In this document: positions 47,235 through 55,232 of the stretch, piece by piece | Layout: each line of letters opens with the position of its first letter | Numbering within the stretch: position 1 is the stretch's first letter | From: Pseudomonas anuradhapurensis | Lineage (GTDB): Bacteria; Pseudomonadota; Gammaproteobacteria; Pseudomonadales; Pseudomonadaceae | Assembly: GCF_014269225.2 (NCBI RefSeq) | Contig: NZ_CP077097.1 | Coordinates: 1,370,001-1,434,000 of the forward strand | Reading direction: 5' to 3' | Length of the DNA stretch: 64,000 bases | Notes under the pieces: generated by a model | Databases searched by the model: none | The model's input: only the letters and a program-made list of their open reading frames with translations | What the model was told of the DNA's origin: nothing | Position numbers and translations under genes: made by a program

Positions 47235-47320
47235 TGATCAACGGCGATCAACCCGGGCCCCCTACCGTGATGAATACAGGCAAAGGCGCCTGGAGCTTCG
47301 GCTCCAGGCGCTTTTTTTTT
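47235..47320 (+). promoter_or_regulatory. NasT/ANTAR-type antitermination leader of nirBD
   Basis: P1 (47235-47250): TGATC and GATCA around AACGGC. P2 (47277-47292): CAGGC and GCCTG around AAAGGC. Both hexaloops have A1 and G4. The terminator uses GCGCCTGGAGC (47286-47296) and GCTCCAGGCGC (47301-47311) with a TTCG loop and nine Ts, and its 5' arm overlaps P2. The design is the same as in the nitrate reductase leader, so the two operons should respond together to NasT. Confidence 0.85.
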
Positions 47321-47336
47321 GATCGAGGATCGGCTT

Positions 47337-49889
47337 ATGAAGGCAACAGCGAGCAGCGGGCAACGACAGCGACTGGTCATCGTCGGCAACGGCATGGTCG
47401 GCCATCATTGCGTCGAACAACTGGTCAGCCGTGGCGCCCTGCAGCGCTTCGAGCTGCACGTGTTTGGCGACGAGCGGCAACGCGCCTATGACCGCGTGCA
47501 CCTGTCCGAGTACTTCGGTGGCAGCTGCGCCGAAACCCTGGCCCTGTGCGGGCAGGACTTCTACAGCGCCAGCGGCGTGCATCTGCACCTCAGTGAAGCA
47601 GTGCTGGAAATCGACCGCGCGCGCGGCGAAGTGGTCACCGCCGAGGGGCGCTACGGCTATGACCAGCTGGTGCTGGCCACCGGCTCGTACCCCTTCGTAC
47701 CGCCGATCGAAGGCTCCAGCGGCAACGCACGCCTGGTCTATCGCACCCTCGATGACCTCGACGCCATTCGCGCTGCCGCCGCCAATGCCCGCCGTGGCGT
47801 GGTGGTTGGCGGTGGCCTGCTCGGCCTGGAAGCGGCCAACGCCCTCAAGTCGCTGGGTCTGGAAGCCCACGTGGTGGAATTCGCCCCACGGCTGATGCCG
47901 GTGCAACTGGACGGCGAGGGTGGTGCCGCGCTCAAGGCCCGGATCGAAGCCCTGGGGGTGGGTGTGCACCTGTCGCGCGCCACCCAGTCGATCAGTGCCG
48001 GTGAAGACTACCGCTACCGCATGAACTTCGATGGCGGCGAACACCTGGAAACCGACCTGATCGTGTTTTCTGCCGGTATCCGCCCGCAGGATGCCCTGGG
48101 CCGAGCCTGCGGCCTGGACATCGCGGCGCGTGGCGGGGTGGTGATCGATAACCACTGCCGCAGCAGTGACCCACGCATCTTTGCCATCGGCGAGTGCGCG
48201 TCGTGGAACGGCAGCGTATTCGGCCTGGTCGCCCCGGGCTACAGCATGGCACGCAACCTGGCGGCATTGCTGATGGGGGAAGCCGCTGGCGAATTCACCG
48301 GTGCCGACATGTCGACCAAGCTCAAGCTGCTGGGTGTGGATGTCGGTTCGATCGGCGATGCCCACGGCGCCACCCCAGGCTCGCGCAGCTACCGCTTCAT
48401 CGATGAAGCCAACAACGCCTACCGCCGGCTGGTGGTGGACGCCAGCGGCAAGCGCGTGCTCGGTGCGGTGCTGGTTGGCGACAACAGTTACTACGACACC
48501 TTGCTGCAATATGCACAGAATGGCATCACCCTGCCGGCCGACCCAGCAGCGCTGATCCTGCCGCAAGGTGGCGCGGCGCCGGCCCTGGGCGCCGATGCGC
48601 TGCCCGACAGCGCGACCCTCTGCTCCTGCCACAACGTCAGCAAGGGCGCGGTGTGTGCCGCCATCGACAGTGGCTGTGGCGACCTTGCCGCGGTCAAGGG
48701 CTGCACCAAGGCAGCGACTGGCTGTGGTGGTTGCGCGGCTCTGCTCAAGCAGGTGGTCGAGCACGAGCTGGGCGCCCGTGGCGTGGTGGTGGACAAGAGC
48801 CTGTGCGAGCACTTTGCCTACACCCGCCAGGAACTGTACGGGCTGGTGCGGGTAGAGGGCATCCGCACCTTCAACGAGCTGCTCGCACGCCATGGCAAGG
48901 GGCAGGTTGGCTGCGACATCTGCAAGCCGGCGGTGGGCAATATTCTCGCCTCGTGCTGGAACCAGCCGATCATGGACCCAGCGCTGGTGCCGCTGCAGGA
49001 CACCAACGACACCTTCATGGCCAACATGCAGAAGAATGGTACCTACTCGGTGGTGCCACGCATCCCCGGCGGGGAAATCACCCCCGACAAACTCATCGTG
49101 ATCGGCCAGGTGGCGAAGAAGTACGACCTGTACACCAAGATCACTGGTGGCCAGCGCATCGACCTGTTTGGCGCGCAGTTGCACGAACTGCCGCTGATCT
49201 GGGGCGAGCTGATCGAGGCCGGTTTCGAAACCGGCCACGCCTATGGCAAGTCGACCCGCACGGTGAAGTCATGCGTGGGCAGCACCTGGTGCCGCTACGG
49301 GGTGCAGGACAGTGTCGCCATGGCCCTGCGCCTGGAAGACCGCTACAAGGGCCTGCGCAGCCCGCACAAGCTCAAGTTCGCAGTGTCCGGCTGCACTCGA
49401 GAATGCGCCGAGGCGCAAAGCAAGGACATCGGTGTGATCGCTACCGAGAAAGGCTGGAACCTGTACGTGTGCGGCAACGGCGGCATGCGCCCGCGGCACG
49501 CCGAACTGTTCGCCACCGACCTCGACGACGAAACCCTGGTGCGCCTGATCGACCGAGTGCTGATGTTCTACATCCGCACCGCCGACAAGCTGCAGCGCAC
49601 CTCGGTATGGCGCGAGAACCTGGAGGGCGGCCTGGACTACCTGAAACAGGTGGTCATCGACGACAGCCTGGGCCTGGCTGGCGAGCTGGAGGCGCAGATG
49701 CAGCATGTGGTCGACCAGTACCAATGCGAGTGGGCCAACGCCCTCAACGACCCCGAGAAACTCAAGCGCTTCCGCACCTTCGTCAACGATCGCCGCGCTG
49801 ACCCGGACGTGCACTTCGTGCGCGAACGCGAACAGCGTCGGCCTGTGGCAGCGCTGCATCTGATCCCAACCGTCGAGGAGGCTGTGTGA
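47337..49889 (+). CDS. nirB: NAD(P)H nitrite reductase large subunit
   Basis: Protein of 850 residues. Pyridine-nucleotide and FAD domains occupy about 1-400 (IVGNGMVGHHCVEQL near 14, VVVGGGLLGLEAANAL near 155). A BFD-type [2Fe-2S] domain starts at Cys429/Cys431 (LCSCHNVSKG) and has a second Cys pair in GCGGCAALL. The C-terminal siroheme/[4Fe-4S] domain has Cys646-X5-Cys652 and Cys686-X3-Cys690 (SGCTREC). It reduces nitrite to ammonium with six electrons in the cytoplasm. ATG 47337 follows GAGGA. nirD overlaps the stop. Confidence 0.95.
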   Translation: MKATASSGQRQRLVIVGNGMVGHHCVEQLVSRGALQRFELHVFGDERQRAYDRVHLSEYFGGSCAETLALCGQDFYSASGVHLHLSEAVLEIDRARGEVVTAEGRYGYDQLVLATGSYPFVPPIEGSSGNARLVYRTLDDLDAIRAAAANARRGVVVGGGLLGLEAANALKSLGLEAHVVEFAPRLMPVQLDGEGGAALKARIEALGVGVHLSRATQSISAGEDYRYRMNFDGGEHLETDLIVFSAGIRPQDALGRACGLDIAARGGVVIDNHCRSSDPRIFAIGECASWNGSVFGLVAPGYSMARNLAALLMGEAAGEFTGADMSTKLKLLGVDVGSIGDAHGATPGSRSYRFIDEANNAYRRLVVDASGKRVLGAVLVGDNSYYDTLLQYAQNGITLPADPAALILPQGGAAPALGADALPDSATLCSCHNVSKGAVCAAIDSGCGDLAAVKGCTKAATGCGGCAALLKQVVEHELGARGVVVDKSLCEHFAYTRQELYGLVRVEGIRTFNELLARHGKGQVGCDICKPAVGNILASCWNQPIMDPALVPLQDTNDTFMANMQKNGTYSVVPRIPGGEITPDKLIVIGQVAKKYDLYTKITGGQRIDLFGAQLHELPLIWGELIEAGFETGHAYGKSTRTVKSCVGSTWCRYGVQDSVAMALRLEDRYKGLRSPHKLKFAVSGCTRECAEAQSKDIGVIATEKGWNLYVCGNGGMRPRHAELFATDLDDETLVRLIDRVLMFYIRTADKLQRTSVWRENLEGGLDYLKQVVIDDSLGLAGELEAQMQHVVDQYQCEWANALNDPEKLKRFRTFVNDRRADPDVHFVREREQRRPVAALHLIPTVEEAV

Positions 49890-50251
49890 TGAACCTGTCC
49901 AATGCTGCAGTGAAAACCCAGGTGAACTGGCAAACGGTATGTCAGGCCGACGACCTGATAGCCGATTCCGGGGTGGTGGTATGGCTCGATGGCGCCCAGG
50001 TGGCGTTATTCTACCTGCCGGAGCAGGCCCAACCGCTGTACGCGGTGGACAACCGCGATCCGCGTTCCGGGGCCAATGTCATCGGCCGTGGGCTGGTGGG
50101 CACGTTGCAGGGCGAGTTGGTGGTAGCGGCGCCGTTGTACAAACAGCATTTCAGCCTGCACAGCGGGGAATGCCTGGAGGATTCGGCGCAGCGCTTGCGG
50201 GTTTGGCCGGTGCGCTTGAGGGGGCGTGCGGTGGAGTTGGCGGTGGATTGA
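49889..50251 (+). CDS. nirD: Nitrite reductase small subunit
   Basis: Protein of 120 residues with the Rieske fold but, as usual for NirD, without the Cys-His cluster ligands: the places that would hold them read YAVDNRDPRSGANVIGRG and SPLYKQHFSLHSG-like (APLYKQHFSLHSGECL). It is the partner of NirB in nitrite reduction. ATG at 49889 overlaps the nirB stop (TGATG); a GTG three bases earlier is possible. Confidence 0.93.
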   Translation: MNLSNAAVKTQVNWQTVCQADDLIADSGVVVWLDGAQVALFYLPEQAQPLYAVDNRDPRSGANVIGRGLVGTLQGELVVAAPLYKQHFSLHSGECLEDSAQRLRVWPVRLRGRAVELAVD

Positions 50252-50272
50252 TGGGGGTGTTGTCGCCTGTGA

Positions 50273-50424
50273 GATCGAGCGCCGCTCGTGCGGCGCATCG
50301 CGGATAAATCCGCTCCTACAGCCTTGCAAACCGGCGGACAACCATGGCCTGTCAGGCATGGCCACGTTGCAACAAATGTAGAAGCGGATTTATCCGCGAT
50401 GCGCCGCGCGGGCGGCGCTCGATC
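50273..50424. repeat. Long inverted repeat (REP-type with TAAATCCGCTCCTACA core)
   Basis: Arms of about 48 bases (50273-50320 and 50377-50424) with few mismatches, each combining GATCGAGCGCCGC with CGCGGATAAATCCGCTCC. The spacer has its own CCATGGCC-type palindrome. It fills the gap after nirD and could form the 3' structure of the nirBD transcript. Confidence 0.85.
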
Positions 50425-50475
50425 GCCAATACGGCGAAAATACCGCGACCAGCGCAATGGGTTAAGCTTGCGCCC

Positions 50476-51408
50476 ATGAACCTCGACACCCGCATCAAGT
50501 ACCGCCACCTGCTGTGCTTCCTGGAGATTGCCCGGCAGGGCAGCCTGGCCAGGGCTGCCGACGTGCTTGCGATCAGCCAGCCGGCCATCTCCAAGACCCT
50601 CAAGGAACTCGAAGCGCTGCTGGAAACGCGGCTGTTCGCGCGCAGCCGCCAGGGCGTCGAGCTGACTGCAGACGGGACTCGCTTCATGCGCTATGCCGGG
50701 CCCAGCGTGCAAGCCCTGCGCGATGGCGTCAGCAGCCTGCGTGGCGAAGCGCGGGCACCTTCGCAGGTCCGCATCGGCGTGCTGTCCACGGTCGAAGGCC
50801 TGCTCATGCCCGAGGTGTTGTGCCGCCTGCACCAGCGCCATGACGCGCTGGTGGTCAGTGTGGTTACCGGGGTCAGCGCGCAGTTGCTCGGCCAACTGCG
50901 CCTGGGCGAGCTGGAGCTGGTGGTTGGGCGCATGACCGACAGCCCACAGATCCAGGGCCTGTCGTTCGAGCACCTGTACAGCGAGTCGATGAGCCTGGTG
51001 GTGCGCCCGGGCCACCCGCTGCTGGCCAGCATGCCGGTCGAGCGGGCCCAGGTCGGGCGTTACCCACTGGTGTTGCCGCCAGCCGGCACAACCATCCGCC
51101 AGCATGCCGACAGCCTGTTCGTGCAATGCGGCATCCAGATGCCGGCACAGCGCCTGGAAACCCTGTCGCTGGCCCTCAGCCGGCGTTACCTGCTGGGCAG
51201 CGATGCGCTGTGGGTGGCACCGCGCGACGCGGTGCTGCTCGACCTGCGGCGCGGCGAGCTGGCCGAACTCGACCTGGGCGTGCGCGAGCCAGGTGGTTCG
51301 GTTGGCATCTGCCGCAACGCGGCCTTGCCACAGAGCCTCCCGGGGCAGTGGGTATGCGAGGTGCTGCGCGAGGTGGCCGGGCAGTACCGCGAGGGCGCCT
51401 ACCCTTGA
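50476..51408 (+). CDS. LysR family regulator, PcaQ-like
   Basis: Protein of 310 residues. The N-terminus MNLDTRIKYRHLLCFLEIAR with LAISQPAISKTLKELEALLE as helix-turn-helix follows the PcaQ pattern; PcaQ activates protocatechuate genes in response to beta-carboxymuconate-type effectors. The effector domain (about 95-300) has VGRMTDSPQIQGLSFEHLYS and LVLPPAGTTIRQHADSLF. No pca genes lie near it, so the target is elsewhere or the specificity differs. ATG 50476 is the first start after the inverted repeat. Confidence 0.8.
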   Translation: MNLDTRIKYRHLLCFLEIARQGSLARAADVLAISQPAISKTLKELEALLETRLFARSRQGVELTADGTRFMRYAGPSVQALRDGVSSLRGEARAPSQVRIGVLSTVEGLLMPEVLCRLHQRHDALVVSVVTGVSAQLLGQLRLGELELVVGRMTDSPQIQGLSFEHLYSESMSLVVRPGHPLLASMPVERAQVGRYPLVLPPAGTTIRQHADSLFVQCGIQMPAQRLETLSLALSRRYLLGSDALWVAPRDAVLLDLRRGELAELDLGVREPGGSVGICRNAALPQSLPGQWVCEVLREVAGQYREGAYP

Positions 51409-51768
51409 ACAGCAGGGCAGGCGACCCGGGTTGGGTTGCCGTCTGGCCGATGGAGCCCTGTCAGTAATCAGCAACGCTCATTGCCCTGATTCTCTCATCA
51501 GGCCTCCCTGAAGCCTGTTTCCGATAGCCTGGCCATGCGCGGATCAGTATCCCCGCAGCGGCGGATAATGGCGTTATGGTATATCTTGGTCGAGCGAAAC
51601 GTAACGAAGCATCTTTCGCATCCAATCAAGGCCTTTCTGCCGCGCGCAAGGCTGTGGAACTAATCCATGTCTGTCCGCTCTTATGCCGGTAGCCATCGGT
51701 TGGGGACGCCTGATAAGCTCGCGGCTTCTACCCTGATTGCCCTTATGGCGCATGAACAAGGAAATCAC
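51409..51768. other. Intergenic region of 360 bases before fklB
   Basis: No convincing gene. TTATGGTATATCTTGGTCGAG near 51573 (shortened: TGGTATATC) could be part of a promoter for the FKBP gene. Short in-frame extensions of the FKBP gene upstream of 51769 lack a ribosome site. Confidence 0.5.
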
Positions 51769-52521
51769 ATGAAACAGCATCGTTTGGCGGCTGCGGTTGC
51801 CCTGGTAGGCCTGGTACTGGCTGGCTGTGATCAACAGACCAGCAGCCCCGAGCTGAAGACTCCGGCGCAGAAAGCCTCCTACGGTATCGGCCTGAACATG
51901 GGCAAGAGCCTTGCTCAGGAAGGCATGGAAGACCTTGATTCGAAAGCTGTTGCCCTCGGCATCGAAGACGCCGTCGGCAAGAAAGAACAGCGCATCAAGG
52001 ATGAAGAGCTGGTAGAGGCTTTCACCGCGTTGCAGAAACGCGCAGAGGAACGCCTGGCCAAGGCCAGCGAAGAAGCCGCCTCTGCCGGCAAGAAATTCCT
52101 CGAGGAAAACGCCAAGAAACCAGGTGTGGTCACCACTGCCTCGGGCTTGCAGTATGAAGTGGTCAAGAAGGCTGACGGCCCGCAACCCAAGCCGACCGAC
52201 GTGGTCACCGTGCACTATGAAGGCAAACTGATCGATGGCAAGGTGTTCGACAGCTCCGTCGAGCGCGGCAGCCCGATCGACCTGCCAGTCAGCGGCGTGA
52301 TCCCGGGTTGGGTCGAAGCCCTGCAACTGATGCACGTTGGCGAGAAATACAAGCTGTTCATCCCGGCGGAACTGGCCTACGGCGCACAAAGCCCAAGCCC
52401 GCTGATTCCGGCCAACTCGGTGCTGGTGTTCGACCTGGAACTGATCGCCATCAAGGACCCGGCCCAGCTGCAAGGCGCCGAGCCGGGCGCCGAAGCCCCT
52501 GCCGAAGCGCCTGCCAAGTAA
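51769..52521 (+). CDS. FKBP-type peptidyl-prolyl cis-trans isomerase, lipoprotein
   Basis: Protein of 250 residues. A lipoprotein signal ends at LVLAGC. The helical dimerisation domain of FkpA/FklB/Mip (about 35-125; KASYGIGLNMGKSLAQEG) precedes the FKBP domain (about 130-235): DVVTVHYEGKLIDGKVFDSS, VIPGWVEALQLMHVGEKYKL and IPAELAYGAQ. It should help fold envelope proteins. A tail rich in Ala, Pro and Glu ends the protein. AAGGAAATCAC precedes the ATG. A strong terminator follows. Confidence 0.9.
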   Translation: MKQHRLAAAVALVGLVLAGCDQQTSSPELKTPAQKASYGIGLNMGKSLAQEGMEDLDSKAVALGIEDAVGKKEQRIKDEELVEAFTALQKRAEERLAKASEEAASAGKKFLEENAKKPGVVTTASGLQYEVVKKADGPQPKPTDVVTVHYEGKLIDGKVFDSSVERGSPIDLPVSGVIPGWVEALQLMHVGEKYKLFIPAELAYGAQSPSPLIPANSVLVFDLELIAIKDPAQLQGAEPGAEAPAEAPAK

Positions 52522-52539
52522 TACCGGCTGGCCCTGCAC

Positions 52540-52567
52540 AAAACGCCCCGTCCCGACGGGGCGTTTT
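52540..52567 (+). terminator. Intrinsic terminator after the FKBP gene
   Basis: AAAACGCCCCGTC pairs with GACGGGGCGTTTT over 13 bases with a two-base gap plus sequence-allowed loop widening. Confidence 0.92.
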
Positions 52568-52624
52568 CGTTTGTGCCGGGATGGTTGGACGAACCTGCAC
52601 CTGCTGATACTGTCCGAGCAATTG

Positions 52625-52647
52625 CAGCGTGAAGAAGCTGCACGCTG
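52625..52647. repeat. Short hairpin-forming inverted repeat
   Basis: CAGCGTG (52625-52631) pairs with CACGCTG (52641-52647). It lies in the 296-base gap between the FKBP and DUF1232 genes and has no assigned role. Confidence 0.5.
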
Positions 52648-52769
52648 GTGCTGCAAATCGTTTGCGGTGCACCGTACACAGGGTTTGAAACCACTGTGTA
52701 AAAAACGCCCGATCTGACCGGGGCCCTTGCCTGGCAGGCACCTGCGGTCGGAAACGTCGCCCTGTTCAC

Positions 52770-52800
52770 AAGGTTATCCACAATAAATGTGGATAACCTT
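52770..52800. promoter_or_regulatory. Perfect inverted pair of DnaA boxes
   Basis: TTATCCACA (52774-52782) and its exact inverse TGTGGATAA (52788-52796) are five bases apart inside a 31-base perfect palindrome that extends four bases further on each side (AAGG and CCTT). It ends 17 bases before the DUF1232 start. It could be a DnaA-binding control site; because of its symmetry it could also be an RNA hairpin, though no T-run follows. Confidence 0.65.
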
Positions 52801-52817
52801 ATCCGCCTGGAGGCTCC

Positions 52818-53258
52818 ATGAGCGCACCTTGGAATTTCGCCCGTTTCCTGCCCTTGGCCGAACGCCTGCTCAGCCGTGGCCGGTTACCGGCCCTGCTGTT
52901 CGCGGTGGCCCGCAAAGGCCCGCGCCTCGGCCAGTTGCGGGAAGATGTAAAGCTGTTGCAGTCGCTGTGCCTGGCCTGGTGGCGTGGCGAGTACCGCGCC
53001 ATCAGCGCCAAGGCCCTGGTCACCATCGTCGCCGGCCTGCTGTATTTCGTCAGCCCTATCGATGCCATACCGGACTGGCTGCTGGGAGTGGGCTTGCTCG
53101 ACGACATCGCCGTGCTGGGCTGGGTACTGAAGACCGTGTCTGACGAGCTGGCGCGCTTCAAGGCCTGGCGCGACAGCCAGGCGCCGGAGCGGCTGCGCGT
53201 GGTCGAGCGCCTGCCGGCCACGGCGCAAGCCTTGCAGCTGGAGCGCAAGACGCAGTGA
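52818..53258 (+). CDS. DUF1232 (YkvA-like) membrane protein
   Basis: Protein of 146 residues. The DUF1232 core is YFVSPIDAIPDWLLGVGLLDD (shortened: SPIDAIPDWLLGVG, about 77-90), preceded by a hydrophobic span (about 62-78) and followed by DIAVLGWVLKTV. Function unknown; such proteins occur in many bacteria as small membrane-associated proteins. Ribosome site GGAGG lies eight bases before the ATG. The gene sits immediately below the DnaA-box palindrome. Confidence 0.85.
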   Translation: MSAPWNFARFLPLAERLLSRGRLPALLFAVARKGPRLGQLREDVKLLQSLCLAWWRGEYRAISAKALVTIVAGLLYFVSPIDAIPDWLLGVGLLDDIAVLGWVLKTVSDELARFKAWRDSQAPERLRVVERLPATAQALQLERKTQ

Positions 53259-53316
53259 AACCGGCCTGAACGACACCTCGGTTGCAGCGCGACTGCACAG
53301 ACCCCAGAGTTGGTAA

Positions 53317-53322
53317 TATAAT
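53317..53322 (+). promoter_or_regulatory. -10 box of the HTH gene pair
   Basis: A perfect TATAAT, with only a poor -35 (TGCACA-like near 53294). The first palindrome starts two bases after it, so a bound repressor would cover the transcription start. Confidence 0.5.
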
Positions 53323-53323
53323 T

Positions 53324-53362
53324 GGCATAAGGGTTATGCCTACGGATTACATGCAGTAATCC
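53324..53362. promoter_or_regulatory. Two adjacent palindromes ahead of the HTH gene
   Basis: GGCATAA-GGG-TTATGCC (53324-53340) and GGATTAC-ATGCA-GTAATCC (53344-53362), each with perfect seven-base arms. They fill the space between the -10 box and the ribosome site. This arrangement is typical of autoregulated HTH operons. The two sites differ in sequence, so they may bind two proteins or one of them may be an RNA hairpin. Confidence 0.65.
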
Positions 53363-53378
53363 TTACTGAGGGGGTTGT

Positions 53379-53717
53379 ATGGGTATTCAGGTCATCAGCC
53401 GGGACGGTCAACCCGAGTACGCCGTGGTTCCCTGGGAGCAATACCAGGCGCTGCTCAAGGCAGCGGGGCAGGCGCCTGCCGAGGCGGCTGCGAGTGACCC
53501 GGGCAGCGCCGCTGCCAGCGCGCCATTGCCGGCATTCAGTGAGGTGGCGCAGATTCGCCAGGCCAAGGGCATTGCCCCTGAGCAACTGGCGCGCAATGTC
53601 GGTGTAAGCCCGGCGTACCTGGCCATGATCGAAGCGGGCGAACGCCAACCGGACGCGGCCATCCGCCGCGCCCTGGCCTGGCACCTGGGCGTGGCTGGCT
53701 GGAGCGAGCCATCATGA
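53379..53717 (+). CDS. XRE-type HTH protein with a PHD-like N-terminus
   Basis: Protein of 112 residues. Residues 1-28 (GIQVISRDGQPEYAVVPWEQ) resemble the first strand-helix part of PHD/YefM antitoxins. A linker rich in Ala and Pro (about 30-50) follows. The XRE helix-turn-helix spans about 55-105: VAQIRQAKGIAPEQLARNVG, VSPAYLAMIEAGERQPDAAI and RRALAWHLG. It most likely binds the palindromes upstream. GAGGGGG precedes the ATG. The stop overlaps the next gene by four bases, so the two form an operon. Confidence 0.8.
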   Translation: MGIQVISRDGQPEYAVVPWEQYQALLKAAGQAPAEAAASDPGSAAASAPLPAFSEVAQIRQAKGIAPEQLARNVGVSPAYLAMIEAGERQPDAAIRRALAWHLGVAGWSEPS

Positions 53718-54082
53718 GCCAGGTCAGGATCAGCCGTCAGCACTGGGATAACCTGCTGGGTGAGCTTGACCTGGCCCGCCGTCAACGTCACTTGTTGACC
53801 TACCGTGCGCTGATCGAGCGCTTGCAACTGCCCAGCCCGGCCATGCAGACACTGACCGCAGCGCTGGAGTACCTGGCAGTACTGGATGCCCGCGCCGAAC
53901 AGCCCTTGCGCAGTTCGCTGGTCATCAGCCAGGGCGCCAGCCGCTTGCCGCGTACCGGTTTTTTTGAGTGCGTGGAGCGCCTGGGGCGTTTCTCCGGGCC
54001 GGTGGATGGCATGGAGGCGGCGTCGTGGCATGCCTCCGAAGTCGTCCGGGTGTTCGAGTACAGCTACCCTGAAACAGCCTGA
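53714..54082 (+). CDS. Hypothetical protein, translationally coupled partner of the HTH gene
   Basis: Protein of 122 residues. No family recognised with certainty. It reads as mostly helical in the first half (LDLARRQRHLLTYRALIERL, then LPSPAMQTLTAALEYLAVLD) followed by strand-like LRSSLVISQGASRLPRTGFF and an aromatic end (VVRVFEYSY). I recall similar short proteins in other proteobacteria with the pattern LVVSR....LPAPGFF, always unannotated. It shares a promoter with an antitoxin-like gene in the order antitoxin-toxin, so a toxin or effector role is possible but unproven. Confidence 0.65.
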   Translation: MSQVRISRQHWDNLLGELDLARRQRHLLTYRALIERLQLPSPAMQTLTAALEYLAVLDARAEQPLRSSLVISQGASRLPRTGFFECVERLGRFSGPVDGMEAASWHASEVVRVFEYSYPETA

Positions 54083-54092
54083 TTCGTTGCCT

Positions 54093-54196
54093 GTTCCGGC
54101 CTCTTCGCGGGTAAACCCGCTCCCACAGGTTCACCACAGGTCTTGAGCCTTGTGTTCTATCTGTGGGAGCGGGTTTACCCGCGAAGAGGCCGGAAC
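54093..54196. repeat. Inverted REP pair (BIME-like) reaching into the EAL gene
   Basis: Perfect 36-base arms at 54093-54128 and 54161-54196, each with the P. putida REP core CTCTTCGCGGGTAAACCCGC. The right-hand REP lies inside the 3' end of the EAL gene and encodes its last residues but nine. Confidence 0.93.
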
Positions 54197-55114
54197 AACG
54201 GGCAAAGCATCCCTGTGGATCATCCCGCAAGCCCTGCCATCGGCATCCACCACCTCCAATACCTCCAGGTGCCGGTGCCGGCCAAACAACTCCAGCAACT
54301 GCCCAATCGTCGCATTGAGCCGCACCGTCGGCTGTTCGGCCTGCGGAACGTTCATCAGCGCCAGTAGCGGCCGGCTTTCGCGCACGCCCAACGCCTGCGG
54401 GCGCCCCAGCAGATAGCCCTGGACCAGGTCCACACCCATCTCGACCAGCACCGCCAGCTCCTCTGCCAGCTCGATCCCTTCGGCAATTACCTGCGCCTTC
54501 GACGCCCTGGCAATCTGCAGGATCGAACCGACGAACTCGCGCTTGAGCGGGTCGCGGTGAATGCCGTCGATGAAGTGGCGGTCGATCTTCACGTATTCCG
54601 GGCGCAGTTCCGACCACAGGCGCAAGCTGGAATAGCCTGCCCCGAGGTCGTCGAGGGCGATCGAAAAGCCCATGTCACGGTAGTGGTGCAGGGCATTGGA
54701 GAGCAGCTGGAAGTCGTCGGTCGGGGTATGTTCGGTCAGCTCGATCACCACCCGGCTGGGCGCCAGGCCGACCTGCTCGAGCAGTTTCAGGGTCTGGCCG
54801 GACGGGTAGTCCGGCTCCAGCAGCGACTCCGGCGAGACATTGAGAAACAGCTGGCCTTGCAACTGCTGTTCGCTGAACCGGCGACAGGCCGACTCCCGGC
54901 AGGCGGCCTCCAGCTCGGTCAGGCGCCCGGCCTGGCGGGCGATGGTAAACAGGTTCAGCGGAGCGTGCAGCGGGCTGTTGGACGGGCCGCGGCTCAGCGC
55001 TTCGTGGCCGAACACCCGTTGCTCGCTCAGGCGCATGATCGGCTGGAACAGGCTGTGAATGCTGCGTTGAGCCAGGATGGCACTCAAGGCACTGAGCTGT
55101 TCGGCGACGGTCAT
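54131..55114 (-). CDS. EAL domain protein, truncated C-terminally at a REP element
   Basis: Protein of 327 residues. The EAL domain (about 15-255) has an intact signature: EAL at 38-40, NVSPESLLEP, IELTEHTP, DDLGAGYSSL, KIDRHFIDGI and AEGIE, so cyclic di-GMP phosphodiesterase activity is plausible. After it, about residues 262-303 look like the first strand-helix of a CBS domain (ATIGQLLELFGRHRHLEVLE, GMIHRDAL), which then breaks off into residues encoded by a REP (VPASSRVNPLPQ). Relatives I remember go on with a CBS pair and a GGDEF domain, to nearly 600 residues. The downstream half is gone. Confidence 0.85.
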   Translation of the reverse strand: MTVAEQLSALSAILAQRSIHSLFQPIMRLSEQRVFGHEALSRGPSNSPLHAPLNLFTIARQAGRLTELEAACRESACRRFSEQQLQGQLFLNVSPESLLEPDYPSGQTLKLLEQVGLAPSRVVIELTEHTPTDDFQLLSNALHHYRDMGFSIALDDLGAGYSSLRLWSELRPEYVKIDRHFIDGIHRDPLKREFVGSILQIARASKAQVIAEGIELAEELAVLVEMGVDLVQGYLLGRPQALGVRESRPLLALMNVPQAEQPTVRLNATIGQLLELFGRHRHLEVLEVVDADGRACGMIHRDALPVVPASSRVNPLPQIEHKAQDLW

Positions 55115-55232
55115 GATGGATTCCTGAAAATGAAAGGGCCGGACGCTTGCACGTCCGGCCCCTCTATTTCACGACAGCGCGATGACTGTTTGATGACAGG
55201 TCACATTAATTTGCCATCATTGCTGCCGTTGC

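Noticed and set aside
47262..49238. A 658-codon minus-strand frame opposite nirB
   Set aside because: Antisense to nirB, whose domains and cofactor residues are all in place.
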